A stretch of DNA of 64,000 nt from contig JAPDRO010000030.1 in the NCBI GenBank assembly GCA_030247885.1, forward strand, positions 202,416-266,415. The letters are read 5' to 3'. This stretch comes from Taxawa tesnikishii (nom. ined.). Its lineage: Eukaryota > Ascomycota > Dothideomycetes > Dothideales. Of the stretch, positions 1-14,300 are shown piece after piece (positions within the stretch are counted from its first letter, which is position 1; every line of letters starts with the position of its first letter). A model generated the notes under the pieces. That model was not told where the DNA came from and ran no database searches. It worked only from the letters and a program-made list of their open reading frames with translations. Made by a program: the position numbers and the translations under genes.

Positions 1-129
1 ATAGTACTATAAACTAAAGTATGTTTTTATATAGTATTATAATATAGAGGTAATAGTTTATAATAGTTGCAATATTAGTAAGGGTAAACTACTTAGTAAT
101 AGTAGACTACTTAGTAATAAAATACGTTA
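1..129 (+). mobile_element. Right end of a family A pogo-like TIR element (cut by window edge)
   Basis: This stretch matches, allowing C/T and G/A changes, the reverse complement of the left end of the full copy at 54778-56627, and also the right end at about 21620-21760. It includes the doubled CTACTTAGTAAT-like motif of the family A terminus and ends in ...GTTA, giving a terminal TA. The rest of the element lies outside the window. By comparison with other copies, its transposase would have read rightward. Confidence 0.75.
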
Positions 130-836
130 TATATATAGTTAATTATATATAACTAAAGAAAGTTAAAAATATTAAGAAGTATAATAAGTTAAAAAGAAGC
201 TTATAACTTAGTAACTAAATACTTATATACTTAGACTACTTTTTTATTAATATATAATATTAACTTATTACTATTAAGTATAATTTACTTATTATAATAA
301 ATATAGTATATTTTCTAAGTATAAATTTTATATATATTAAGTAAAACTACTATAATAATATAATTAGTTAGAGATTTATACTTAAGTATAATAGTATAAG
401 AAAAGTTAAGGTTATACTACTTATATATAATATTACTAAGTCTTAGTATTACTATATAATATAGTTTAAAGCGTACGAATATAATCGTATATTTCTTTTA
501 TATAAAGGAGTTTATTATATACTTTATAATAATTTATTTACTTATATTTTCTTATATTTATTTTCCCTTACTATTAAGTACTTTATACTTAAAATACTCT
601 TAGTATATATTCTTCTTATAATACCTTTAAATATATTTATACTTATAATAGTAATATAAATTTCTATTTTAAGCTTATAATTATATAGCTAAGACTAAGA
701 CTTTAACTATAAACTTAATATAAATCCTCTAAGAAAAGAGTATTACTTTAAAGGGAAACTAAATATAAGTCTTATATAAAGTATAAAGAACTTTAATAAA
801 AAGATCTAAGGAAATATTTAAGATTAAAGGAAGACT
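130..836. other. RIP-degenerated AT-rich DNA, no recognisable gene
   Basis: AT-rich sequence almost without CA or TG dinucleotides. I see no open frame or terminal repeat. It may be the left flank of whatever element was hit by the family C insertion that follows. Confidence 0.6.
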
Positions 837-2687
837 TAACGTAAACTATAAGGTAATAAATTAAGTAAAGTAATAGATTACTTAACTATAAACCTCCTAA
901 CTTCTACTACTAATTACGAACTATAATAACAATGTAATTAGAATCTAAGTTACTATAAATATTCTCTAGTTCTTTATTTTCCTCCTTATAAACTACTTCT
1001 TTAATTAGATACTTACGTAGCTATTTACGTAGCTTTTTATTACTAAATCTACTTTCGCTATCTTAGTTATCTTAAGTACTTCCTTTATACTAAATAGAAA
1101 CTTTTCCTTTAATATAACTTACTTTCTCTTCTTTTAAGCCTTTTATATCTTAAGAAGCTTTTCTTATTCTTTTACTTACTTACGTAAAGTAATAAGCTTA
1201 CTATACGTCGACTTAAAAGCGCGAGTTATTTACTTTATATATTACTTTACTAGAAAAGGTAAGTCCTACGTAGCTTTAATTACTAAGTTAAGTACTACGT
1301 TTACTTCGCGTAGTTTAGTCTTATTTAGTAAAAAGCTATTAAGTAGTAAAAGGTTTAAATTAAGTTATTATAAAAGTATATAAGGTTATATATCTATTAG
1401 AGTTAGCTTTATAAGTAGCTTATTAAATACTATTATAAGGCTTAGAAGTTAAAGGTTAGCGCCTTTTTATTTAGTAAGGATATTATATTTAGTAAGTACC
1501 TTATTTCTTACTTAAATATATATTTCTATCTACTTTATGCGTAATATATAACTAGAGTTAACTCGTAAAGTAATATTAGTCTCTAAAGCTAGTATATACT
1601 TTAGTAATATAAATACCTTAATATTAAGTAGCTAAAATATATATAAATAGTAAGGTAATAAGATAAGTAAGTCGATTATATTCTCTATATAAAAGGCGAT
1701 TACTTTCGTAGTTATATAGCTACTATAAGTATTTATAATTAATATTCTTTATATTATAAGGTTATTAGGTTATATTAAAGGCTTAAAAATAGTAGTTAGT
1801 TACTATAAACTATAACTATTAAACGTCTAGTTATTACTACTAGTTAAAAACCTTTATCTTAAAAGTATATACGTAGGTACCTACGCTATATTAGTATATT
1901 TAGCCTTAAAGATAATTAAGGAAAGTATAGTTTCCTTAGTAGTACTTATATACTCGATCGCTATTATTTATTTCCTTAGCTTTCGATTTACTTTTAACTA
2001 AATACTTTATATATATTTACTAGAGTTCTTAGTAACTAACTTACTTTAATAGTAAAGTCGGACTTATTTATATTATAAACGTACTTTAAAGGATAATTAT
2101 ATTATATAAATAGCTTTATTACTATATTAAATTACTTCTTTATAACTTTATAGCTTATTATATTAAAGCGTACGCTATTTATTTAACGTATCTAAATACT
2201 TATAATCTCTTAATAGTAAGTTTTAAAGTAATTAAGTTACTTCTTACTAATTAGTTAAGGTAATAATCGTAAAGTCTTTAATAATTATACGCGTTTATAT
2301 TAGATTTCCTTAGCTATTTATATAACTAACGTAAGTAAAGTAGGAAAGCTAGTATATATAAGACGTATAATTTATCGGACTAATATCTTTTCTTTTATAA
2401 CTAATAGGATTTACTTTATTTTATATACTATAGCGCGCGAAGTATATTTAACTATATAGTTTTAAAGCGTTATACTTAAAATATTAAACGCGCTAGTAGC
2501 CTTATAGATTAATATATATTCCTTCTTTTTTAGGGCCGAGATAGTATTTTAAATATTAGCTTTAGTATATACTTACTAGTTAAGTATAAAAGTACTTATA
2601 GTAAGTAGTAGTAATATTAGTAAATTAGAGGATTACGTTTTAATAATCTATTATTCTACTTAATTTATTACCTCGTAGTTTACGTTA
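837..2687 (-). mobile_element. Family C pogo/Fot1-like TIR transposon, full length, RIP-degenerated (copy 1)
   Basis: The 1851-bp unit begins TAACGTAAACTA and ends with its complement TAGTTTACGTTA, so it has TIRs of about 55 bp and terminal TA, the target site of Tc1/mariner elements. Its left part is colinear with the copy at 3712-5564, the fragment at 56681-57688 and the reverse complement of the right part of the element at 28751-33101. By comparison with that last copy, which retains a pogo-type basic C-terminal signature, the transposase read on the minus strand. No open frame survives: TAG/TAA stops are dense, as expected from CpA-to-TpA mutation. The family assignment rests on TIR, length, TA target and the C-terminal relic. 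Confidence 0.75.
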
Positions 2688-3711
2688 ATATAAAAGTAAA
2701 GAGATTTATAAAGTAAGTAAAGTAAAATAAAAGAAAGTTTTAAATTATAGTAATAAAGAACTTTTAAATTATTACTTTAAGGAAATTCTTTATTATTAGT
2801 TATAACTACTATTATTATAGAGTTAAGCTAAGTTTAATAAAAGGATAATATTCTTTATAATAGTCTTTTCTTAAGAATTAATAATATATTACTTCATTAA
2901 TTATTATAGTATTTTTAAAACTTTTAGTTATTATATTACTTAAATAGTAAAATAGAGACTATCTTTCTAAGTATAAAGGAACTTTTACTATATATAATAG
3001 CTTAGACTTATTAAATTAAAAAGCTTTTAATAGTTATATATTAATAAATATATTAGAAGATAACTTTATAAAAGCTTAATAATAAATAGTTTTCTATTAA
3101 GTAAGTATTTAAGTATTACTAGAGTTTAATAGATATATATACTTACTTATAACTATAAAAGCTTATAAAGTATAGTTATTAAAGGTAAGAGCTTATTATA
3201 TATAAGTAGTATTAATATAAAGTATTATACTTTATTTTTCTAGCTAAAGTTAAAGTATATTATACTAATACTATTAGTTATATAAGACTAACTATTAACT
3301 AGCCTAGTTATGTTATCTTCTTCTTTACTTATTTACTACTATTTAAAATCCTTAAGAGTAAGTTAAAATTAATTTTTTATACTTAGTATTATACTTAGTT
3401 TCTTCCTTAAGTCTTTAATTTTTAATTTCCTAGTTTAAAAGCTATAATTAACTATATTCCTTTAATATTATCTATGTAATATAATATTATTATTACTTGA
3501 TTTACTCTTTAATAATAAAATTACTAATTAGTTTATATTTACTAGACCTTAAATAAATCTTAAATATATTTAAAAGTTATTATACTTATATTTAACTTAC
3601 TTATATATACTATAATTATATAACTTATAAGGGAACTATAGTTAAATAATTATAATATTACTAGTAAATACTATCTAGTTAATATAACTTAATTAAATTA
3701 GTACTAATAAA
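2688..3711. other. RIP-degenerated AT-rich spacer
   Basis: AT-rich, lacking open frames and clear terminal repeats. It lies between two family C copies in the same orientation. I cannot assign it to an element. Confidence 0.5.
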
Positions 3712-5564
3712 TAACGTAAACCGCGGGGTAATATACTAGACAAAGTAGTATATTACTAAAACACGTGCTTCCTAAATTTAACTACTATCTACGAACTACG
3801 ATAATAATATAGTTAGAATCTAAGTTACTACATATACTTTTAGGTACTTTATCTTCCTTATCCTTAAGTACTTCCTTAATTACACGCTTACGTAGTCGTC
3901 TACGTAGCTTTTTAGTAGTTAAATCTACTTTAGCTACCTTTATTATCTTAAGTACTTTTTAAGTACTAAATATAAACCTTTCCTTTAATACGACTTACTT
4001 TCCCTTCTTTCGAGTCTTTTGTATATTAAGAAGCTCCTACTACTCTTTTAGTTACTTCTATAAGGTAATATTCTTACTATACGTTATTTTAGTAAAGCGA
4101 CTTATTTACTTTATATAGTACTTTATTAAAGAAGGTAAGTCCTACGTAGCTTTAATAACTATATTAAGCGCTACGTTTACTTTATATAACTTAGTACTAT
4201 CTAGTAATAAGCTATTAAGTAGCGAAAGGTCTAGATTAAGTTATTACGAAAGTATATAAGGTTATTAATCTACTAGAGTCGACTTTATAAGTAGCTTATT
4301 AAGTACTATTATAGGACTTAGAGGCTAAAGGCTAGCGCCTCTCTATTTACTAAGGATATTATATTTAGTAAGTACCTTATCTCTTACTCGAATATATATT
4401 TCTATCTATTTTACGCGCAATATATAGTTAGAGTTAACTCGTAAAGCGGCGTTAGTCTCTAAAGTTAGCGCGTACTTAAGTAGTATAAATACTCTAATAT
4501 TAAGTAACTAAAGTATATATAAATAGTAAGATAATAAGATAAGTAAGTCGATTATATTTTCTATATAGAAGGTAATTACTTTCGCTATTATATAGCTACT
4601 ATAACTATTTATAATTAATATTCTTCGTATTGTAGGGTCGTTAAGTTATATTAAGAGTTCGAAAATAGTAGTTAGTTACTATAAATTATAACTATCGAAC
4701 GTCTAGCTACTACTACTAGTTAAGAACTTTTAGTCTAGAAGTATATACGTAGGTACCTAGGTAGTATTAGTATACTTAGCCTTAAAGATAATTAAGGGCG
4801 ATATAGCTTCCCTAGTAGTACTTATATACTTAATCGTAGTTATTTACTCTTAATAGCTTATAATTACCTTTTAACTAGATACTTCGTATACGTTAATAAG
4901 AGCTTTCGACGACTAGCTTACTTTAACTATAAAGTTAGACTCGTTTATATTATAGACGCGCTCTAGAGGATAGTTATATTTTATAAAAAGCTCCGTTACT
5001 ATATTAAATTACCTCTTTATAGCGTTATAACTTATTATATTAAAGCGCGTACTATTAATTTAATAAGTCTAAATACTTATAATCTCCAAATAACGAGTCT
5101 TAAAGTAGTTAAGCTACTTCTTACTAATTAGCCGAGGAGAAGGTAATAGTTTCTTCGATAGCTATATACGTACGCGTCGGATTTCCTTAATTATTTATAT
5201 AACTAACGCAAGCAAAGTAAGAAAGCTAGTATATATAAGACGTATAATTTATCGGACTAACGTCTTTTCTTTCGCGTTCGAAAGGATTTATTACAATTTA
5301 CGCGTAATAGTACGTAAAGTTTAGCTAGCTATACGATTATATAGAGTATAATAAAGTATACTAAACGTATAAGTAGTAGCTCGTATCTTTATAAATTCCT
5401 TTTTATTTAAAGTAGAGATAGCGTTCTAGATATTAGCCTTAGTATAAGATAGTTTATTAAGCGTAAGAGTATTTATTACTTATAGTAGTAAGATTTGAAG
5501 GTAAGAAGGTTATATTCTAGTAGTATACTACTCCGTCTAATATATTACCTCGTAGTTTATATTA
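3712..5564 (-). mobile_element. Family C pogo/Fot1-like TIR transposon, full length, RIP-degenerated (copy 2)
   Basis: The left end TAACGTAAACCGCGGGG is less mutated than in copy 1 and matches the left end at 28751. The right end is ...CGTAGTTTATATTA. The body runs colinear with 837-2687 throughout, for example a shared block near 2340-2400 and 5215-5270. Length is 1853 bp with terminal TA. The transposase would have been on the minus strand and is destroyed by stops. Confidence 0.75.
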
Positions 5565-5655
5565 CTTATAAAGCTAACTTACTATAATTTATATTTAAAA
5601 ATAAGGCTATTAAACTTATTACTTTTCTTATTAATATATTTAGAAAGAATATAAC

Positions 5656-6480
5656 TAACGTATTTTATTAGTAAGTAGCTACTATTACTAAGTAACTACC
5701 CCTTACTAATATCGTAACTATTTTAGACTATTATAATAATACTACTACGACGTAACGTATAATTAACTTATAATAAAGGTATATTATACCTTACTATTAA
5801 GGCTACTTAAGTAACTCTTCTTAATAGTATAAAATATGCGTTTAAGGTATTTAATGTTTCCTAAATAACGCTAAGATAATGACGTAATAAAAAGCTTATA
5901 TAACATAATTATAAGCCTAACTTAAAGAAGCTATAAAAAATAGAGGAAAAGATAATAGTAATATATATACTTAAGTTAAATACGTAAGGGATAAGTATTA
6001 TAAAAGCTATAGTAAAAGAAATAGCTAATAATTTACTTACTATATATAGTAAAGGACCTATTAGTAAGTACTAAGTAAATAAGTTTAAGATATATACTAA
6101 GGAAGTTAAACTTTAACGTAGTTATTTATATAATTATTAGTAAGCCTTAAATATAAACTTACCTTATAATTAAGTAATTAAAACTAGCGCTAATAGTTAA
6201 ATAATAAATAAACTTACTTTAAAGTAGTTAAAGTACTTTAACGCGTATATAAAGGCGCGTACTATAGGCGTATATTACTTACTAATTATAGATAGTTATA
6301 AGAACTATAATAATTACGACTTCTATAACTATTATAAAGAATAAAAGATTATTATTCTTTATATACTCTTATACTTATTATACTTATTATAGCCGCTTAA
6401 TATAAGCTATTTTACCCCTTAAAGTAAGTATATAACGCGGAGATTAATAGCTACGTTACGAAATCCTAATAGGTAAATTA
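5656..6480 (+). mobile_element. Family A pogo-like element, 5' part only, RIP-degenerated
   Basis: It begins TAACGTATTTTATTA followed by the doubled CTACTATTACTAAGTAACTA-like motif. It matches the reverse complement of the right end of the full family A copy (54778-56627) through a block matching about 55560-55740. After about 6480 the similarity stops, so the 3' half with the zinc knuckle is missing. The coding direction inferred from the other copies is plus. Confidence 0.7.
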
Positions 6481-8884
6481 GCGCGTTATAGTACTAATCT
6501 ACTTTCTAGTACCTAATCTACTAATTCTTATATCTTAGATTTACGTATTAAATCTACAATATATACTTCGATCTATAGTATTTATAGTTCCTAGTATAAC
6601 TATTAATATTACTTATAATAATCCTAATAGAATACTTAATATAATCCTAAGGTATAAGTCCTTCGGTTTTATTAAGATCCCTAGTAAAGTTACGAGGTAT
6701 AAACTTAGTAAGTATACTATTACTATAGTTACTACTAGATCTTCCGTACTATACGTATAAATTAATATAAGTATAAGAAATAATATAGTCGTATTATATA
6801 CTATTATAAAAATACTCTATTTACTTAGGTTCCTTACTAGGCTTATTTAGCTAGGCCCTTACTTATATATTTACTATATTAAAAGTCTTCTTAATCGCGC
6901 TTTATAACGCGCTATTAAGTAGTTTATCCTCTAAAACCCTTTTATTTTAACTAACTATAAGTACTAATATTTCTTTATTTTCTTTACTATATATATTATA
7001 GTACTATATATATAAGTTACTTACGTTCCTAATTACGCGAGTAACCTTAAGCTTAACATTTTTCTAAAGCTTACTCGAAGACGTAACTTAATAAAAGAAT
7101 ACCTTTTATTAATCCTATTTATCTTTACCTTAATAGCCTTTAATATAAATATAGTAAGGGATAATAAATTACTACTTATAAGTATAGATAGTATATATAA
7201 ACTAATACGCTAGTACTTAGGGCTTCTATTATTAGCGTTTATAGTACTACTAACTTAAGTAATAACTATAAGGGGCAATAACTAAGAGGATATAATAGTC
7301 GTAATAAGCGATAATAATTATCGAACGTTTTTATTAATACCTTCGTTACTACTACGAAGCTCTAAACTAAATATATTTATAATATATTAAATTACATTAA
7401 AAAGGAATAAGGGTATAGTTTACTTTCTTCGCTAAAGTTTAATTTAATAAGGTTATTACTAAAGGTATAATACTATTAAGGAGCGACGTATTACTTAATC
7501 TTATTATTAACTACGCTAAGTTATTTACGCGCCTAATATATTATAATAGTAAGGATATACTCGCGGTAAAGAGGCCTATTCTCGCGTTACTATATATCTT
7601 AATATTTATTATATATATACTATATAGTCTTACTACTTAGTATTTTCTACTTTAACTTATACGTTATATTAGTCTCTAGTATACTAGTTATCTATAAGTT
7701 AATAATATACTTTATAGTTACTACTAAATAGAATAGTATATATAGTATTATATCCTAGAAGAATTTGCTAATATCCTCTTAGCTTATAAGACTATAATGT
7801 TTATAGTAGACCTTACTTATAATTTCGATAAATATTTTACTTACGAAACATTTCGCCTATTTAGTTATTTAGTACTCGGCGTAATAATGTTAATATAAGT
7901 ATTATAATAGTACCTCGTCGCTATCTTAGTAAAGGAAAGCTCTTACCTTTCCTTTCTTATATACTTATTACTTAAGGTAATTAGTATTACGAGACGTATA
8001 TTTATTAGTAGCATTTCGATTAATATAAGCGTTTATTTCTCTATAGGTAATAGTAGAGTAGTTATTACGAGCCGTTCTTATAGATTTACGTATTTAAATT
8101 TACGTTAATACTTTAAGAATAACTAGGAACATTATATACTTTAAAAACTATAGCCCTATATAGGGCGCGTAGTACTTTCGTCCTTAAGTTAACTTCTTAC
8201 TTAATAGACTAAACGTCTCTTTATATATCTTAAATAAGTTTATCTATTTAGTATTTATTTTAAGATACTAAGTAAAATCTAGGGTATATTATCTCTTAAA
8301 AAGAAGGTATAATCTTCGAAGTAAAAATAAATATAATACGAAGTTTAACTACTTTATAAACTCGAAATATAATTAAAGGTAATAGTAGCTTACTTTAACT
8401 AATAATCTATTTAAAGTCTTTTCTTCCTTAATAGAAGAATACTAAAGGTTATATCGTTTATATTCCTTAGCGTTCCTTTAGCTCTTAGTAGCCTTACTTA
8501 ATACTACGGGATACTTAAATAAGACTTAAGTAGTTAGGATTATAAATAAACGTAGCTTCTATTTAAACTAAGTCGTAGTTAATACTATTCGATCCTTAGG
8601 ATAACTTAGTAGTATTATAATATATAAGAGAAATTTAATAATATATACTAAAGATAAATAACGTATTAAACGAATAGTTAGTAAAGTTCTACTAAGGTAT
8701 TAAGATATAATATAACAAAACGAACGCGTTAATATAGTTAAGTTAAATAAAAAGAAGGAAAAAGTTTTATATATATAAACGCGTCTTAATACTTTCTTTA
8801 GCGATTTATAGTAGTTCGAGCTATTTATATAACTCTTAGTAACTATACTAATAGTAGCCTTAGTAACTTCTTTAAGACTTACTT
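6481..8884. other. RIP-degenerated repeat DNA, unassigned
   Basis: Heavily mutated AT-rich sequence with residual CG-containing words and no open frame. No TIR or LTR pair could be matched by eye. It probably derives from transposons, because RIP acts on repeats, but the class is unknown. Confidence 0.5.
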
Positions 8885-9190
8885 TATTAGTAATCCTAGT
8901 AGTACTCTTAGTAGTAATCCTAGTAGTAATCTTAGTAGACTCTTTAGTAGCTTTCTAAGAATCGCCCTATTAGTAATCTTAGTAGTAATTCTAGTAGTAC
9001 TCTTAGTAGACTCTTTAGTAACTTTCTAAAAATCGCCTTATTAGTACTCTTAGTAGTACTCCTAGTAGACTCTTTAGTAGCTTTCTAAGAGTCGCCCTAT
9101 TAGTAATTTTAATAGTAATCTTAGTAGTACTCCTAGTAGACTCTCTAGTAACTTTTTAAGAGTTACTTTATTAGTAATCTTAGTAGTTAG
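8885..9190. repeat. Minisatellite with 12-bp sub-units in 60-72-bp higher-order units
   Basis: Words such as TAGTAGTACTCC, TAGTAGTAATCT and TAGTAGACTCTT recur every 12 bases. A larger unit starting AGACTCTTTAGTA and containing an AATCGCC-type segment repeats about four times (near 8937, 9009, 9069 and 9141). The 12-base period keeps a reading frame, so it may once have coded a tetrapeptide repeat in a transposon protein. Confidence 0.8.
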
Positions 9191-11215
9191 TATTAATAAA
9201 GTAATATTACCTTTTCGACTATTATCTAGTTATAATACTTATTTATATAATAAAACTCGTATAATTACCTTAATTAAGTTACTATAGCTATTACCGTTAA
9301 AGTAAGTATTATAGTAAGTATAAGTTAATATACCTTAAAATAAGTAGTTTAGTAGACTATCTTATATAAAGAGATTATAAGTACTATACGCTCTATAGTT
9401 ATATCCGTAGGTACCGCTACCTTAAAGGTAGTAAATAATTATAATAAAAGGTAATTTAAGACCTACTTTCTATTAGTATTATATATCGAGGATATACTTA
9501 AAACTTACTATATAAAACTTTAAGCTCTTTCCTTATAAATATCGAATCGAAATAAGTCTCTCTTAATTACTTTAATTATCAATTATAGTAGGCCTCTTAT
9601 CTTCTTAATTTAATTTAATATAATTCGAGGCGCTATTTAACTCTTACTTTATAGTTAGTAATTCGACTAAGCGTAATAGAAGTAGATCCTTTAGGGCGTA
9701 ATAATACCCTATTACTTTTACTTTAACTCTTATAATCTCGTATATAAAGCTAATAGTCTTAAACGAACTACTCTTTAGCGTAACTTATATAAGCTCTATA
9801 GTTAAGATATAGTAGTATCTTCTCTTACTATTCCTACTCTTTATTTTTACGCTTTTAGTTTTAACTTTATCTTCGTTTTTATTACTAGCGTTACTAGTAG
9901 TTAAGCTAGTTATAGCGCGACTTATATTAGAAGTTAATCTAGTATTATTATAAGTAATTTTACGCTTATAGTCGCGTTACTTAAAGTTTACGTTAATTTA
10001 ATATATTAACTTTTAAAACGACTCTTTTCTATTATCTATTTATATAAATTATATAGTATCGTAAAATCGGTATATTATATTATATTACTTTAAGACTATA
10101 GTAAAGATCTTAACTTCGACGTAGTTTTATATTTCGATTATTATAAAACTCTTTCTAGTAAGATATAACGCTACGAAGATTCTCTTAATAAAAGTATAAA
10201 AGTCGTAGTATCTTTAGTTACTTAGTTATAAGTCCTATTTAATTATTTACGTAACTAATTAACTACTATTTTTATTAGTATTCTTTAACTTATAAGTTAA
10301 AGCTATAGTCGCATTAAGGGAGTATCTTTATAAGAGTATATATAAGTATTAAGTAGAAGCTTAGTTAGTCTTCTTTAACTTATAAGGCCTTTAGGATTAG
10401 CTATATACGCCGTCTAGTTACTACTTATATATTCTTCTCGTTTAAATAGTAAATATTCCTTAATATCTTATTTATATTCTTTATACCTTTACGATCTAAT
10501 TATCTTATTAGCTTCGTAGAAGATAGTCCTTATAAGCTACGCTAGTATATATAGGAACTACTATTAGTACTTTACTTTAACTTTATTAATAATATAAACT
10601 TAACTTTTTATTTACTTATATAAAAAGGCCTCTCTTATTATATTAATTAGTAGTTTAATACTAGTAATTTCTATAAAGTAGTATTCTTTTCCTTTTCCTT
10701 TATTATATTATAATATATAGTTAAGTAATAAAGTAAAGTATAATTATAGTAGGCCTTATTAATCTTTCCTTTATATTTTATATACTCGTTCGTTTATATT
10801 CCTTCTTTACTTTTATACTTTAATAAATATCCTAGTAAGATTACTAGTAGGGCTTACTTACTCCCTTATTTATACTTTATAAACTTATTCCTTTACTTTC
10901 GTTTTATACTTCCTTACTAATAAAGTCTTCTATTTAGTTACTACCTTTCCTCCCTCTAACTATATTTATATACTTATTTTTTACTACTACTTATCTTATT
11001 TACTTTACTTCTTTATTACCTTAATACTTAATAGTTACCGCGTCTTATACTACGTTTTCTTAAGCCTTTCGGATTTATATTAGTATAAAGACTTCGTTTA
11101 TATTATATATTACGCGTTAGTTAATAACGCTATCTTTAACTACTATTATAATATTACTCTCTTATCCTTTTACGCTCGTATAAGTCGTTTCTATATATAT
11201 ACTAATTACTTCGTA
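9191..11215. other. RIP-degenerated repeat DNA, unassigned
   Basis: AT-rich, without open frames and nearly lacking CA/TG. I found no diagnostic transposon motif. Confidence 0.5.
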
Positions 11216-11335
11216 TTATTACCTTCTTATTACGCGCGTTACTATCTTCTTATTACGCGCGTTACTACCTTTTATAATATACGTATTATTATCTTCTTAT
11301 TATACGCGTTACTACTTTTATAATACGTATAACGT
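11216..11335. repeat. Short tandem repeat of a TTCTTATTACGCGCGTTACT-type unit
   Basis: A unit of about 25-30 bp built on CTTCTTATTACGCGCGTTACTA recurs three to four times, with decay of the CGCGCG core to TATACG in later copies. It lies inside RIP-mutated DNA and has no obvious function. Confidence 0.65.
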
Positions 11336-14300
11336 AGACTTATACTTTATTATTAGTTCTTCTTTATTTCCTTATTTAACGCTAAATTTAGTTCTTATCT
11401 TATATAGTCGTTCTTATAGACTTTCTTTTATTAGTTTAAAGTATTTCTTCCTTCCTACTTACTTATATTATATTTTAACTTACTACGTAGAACGATTATT
11501 TATCTTAGTCGTTATAATAGACTATTAGAATTACGCTCTTTCTTTTACTAGTCCGAGGTATTTTTTCCTTTTACTTATATATATACTTATATTAGATTTT
11601 AACTTACTATATAGAACGATTATTTTACTTTTATACTATTACTATAAGTATACTTACTAATCCTACTACATCCTTTATATTATTACTTCTTAACTTAAAT
11701 CTTTTAGCTAATTTTAATAAGTATAATTCCTTTATATAAACGAAGAACTTACTTTAATATTTTCTTATAACTAAGGGCTTAAGTAAGTTTAAAAGAAGTA
11801 CTATAAGGGGATTCGTATACGCTACTTTAAGTATAAATAAAGCTAACTAGTAAATTCTTAAGGATATAATTATAAGCTATTTAAGGAATTTTAAATACTT
11901 TCGTAAGGGCCTCTTAAGTATACTTATAACTAAGCGCGAACGCTTTAGTATTTAAAATAACCTTCTTAATAAAGTAAAAGGCTAGGCTATTTAGGAATTA
12001 CTTTAAAAGAAGTCTTAAGAGAAGTTACTTTAACTTTAGTACTACTCGAACTTATTTTATAAGAATAAAAACGACGCAAACCTTATTAAGATAGTTATAT
12101 AATATCTTCTTTAGATATATATATAAGATATAAAGTACGAAAATAAAAGTAATAGTAAAGATAAATATAGCTAGGGTATTAAAAGTAAAAAAGAGTACGT
12201 TTAACGTTATAGTTAAGAGTATATTTATTATTACGCTTAAAATACTTACGAAGCCGAATATATAGTAGTATATATAGTACTATATTATTTACTAATATAA
12301 CTAACAATCTTAACGACATAATTATTAGTAGCTTAACGTTAAAGAAAAATCTTAATAATATACTTCTTATATTCGTCTAAGTTAACTCTATTTACTTTAA
12401 TATAAATATACTTATTAGTCTATTTATAGCTATACCTTTACGCCTTAGTACTATCTATAATACTAATAAGGGCGTATATAAGCTTAACCTTTTCTATAAG
12501 TTAACTTAGCGCTATTTTAAGAGCGTTCTACTACTAGTAGTTTAAGAGCTTATTACTTACGTTTAGTAATAAGTAACGCGCGAATTTTAGTAGTTTAACT
12601 TAATTATTAATCTTAAAGTAAACGTAAACGAAGTTAAATTAACTAGCTTACTATATAATAATATACTTTAGGAGGTATACTAAAATACTTTAGTTAATAT
12701 TAAATAGCTTAAAATATTCGTTATACGTAATCTCGACTATATTTAACTAATCCTTAAGTCCGAGCTTTATAAATAGAAAGTTATCTTAAATAAGTATACT
12801 TCGAAGAAAATAAATAAGCGTACTTTAAAGAATATAAAGGTAGTAAAGCTATTTATAAAGATCGAGCGTCGACTAGTACTATTATTACCTTCTATAAAGT
12901 CGACGCGTCGTTTTACTATTAAGTTTATAATAATAGAAAATAACGGTTTAATATTAGAAAGCGACGATTTATTTAAGTTAGACGTTCCTTTTAGTTCGAA
13001 AAACTCTTATTAGCTAAAAGATAACTACGTTACTATAGAGAGAGTTACTCTTAAAAGAAAACAAAAAGAGCTAGATAATAAGGTAAATAATAAGGCTTAT
13101 AAGAAGGCTATATACTTAATTATAAAGTTTTTTAGTTAATTAAAAGTAATACTTATAAACTTAGTTCCTTAATAAAGTAAAAGTTATTTATTACTCTCGA
13201 TAGTAATTAAATAGTATATAAGTAGCTATTAAGTAGTAATATCGAGGGCTTAAACTTTATTAATAAAGATAATAAAAGCGTAGTTATTAATTTTTAAGCT
13301 CTAATATTAAGAGATTATAGTTTTAAGTATAAGGAACCTACTTTTTAGTAGGCTACGTATCGCTTCTTTAATAGTAATTCGAATAACCTTAACTTTATAT
13401 CTAGTGTTTTTTATAAGGGCTAAAATAAGAAGAACTTCTTATTATTTTATTAGTTTTACTTTACGAGCTAGACTTTAAAGGAAATACTTTCTAATAGCCT
13501 CGTAGTTTATAATACTTATAATATAGGCCTTAGTAAGACTTATATTACTATCACGTAACTCTAGGTATTTATATAAATAATAGAGAAGTTAAAACGTCCT
13601 TTAAACGCTAAAGTATACTTAAGTAACTACTTTAACTTTAAGATACTACTCGCCTTATACGACTAGCTTAAAGATATTTAGTTACGACTCGAAGTAGGCT
13701 TAAGCTTAATAGTTATTATAAATTAGTTATTCTTAATATAAATCGATAATATTTATAAATTTATTAGGGATAAGATTAAGATTATACTTACTAGTTTAGA
13801 GATAATAAAGAGGAACTAAGCCTTCTTTACTAAGGAGAAAACGTATTACTTTATAGATACTATTATTTAACTTAAAAGTATATATTATTTAAGTTAAAAG
13901 TAACTAGAACTAAGGTATATATAGTAGGGACTTAATATTCTTAAACCCTTTTTAGTTAGAGATTTACTTAAACGTAACCTTATTAAAGATAGTAAGGAAG
14001 ATAATAAAAGAAATATAAATAATATATAAAATAGTCTCTTACTATAGTTTAATAGCTATTCGAAATAAGTCGTACTTATAACCTTAAAGAAGCTTATAAG
14101 TAATATCTATTTTACTAACTATTACTTTAAAGATAAGAAATATAATAAGTAGTTTAGTAAAGTTACTTACGAAAATATAAGTAGTAAAAAGTAGAAGATA
14201 ATAATACGCGTTTTAGTATAAAAACCCCTATTAATACTTCGTTTATACGCGTAATTATAAATAAGTTCTACGAATATATTAGCGTATTTAAGAGCGTTTA

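Noticed and set aside
8885-9190. Possible CRISPR array
   Set aside because: Repeats are contiguous 12-bp units with no unique spacers, and the window is eukaryotic.
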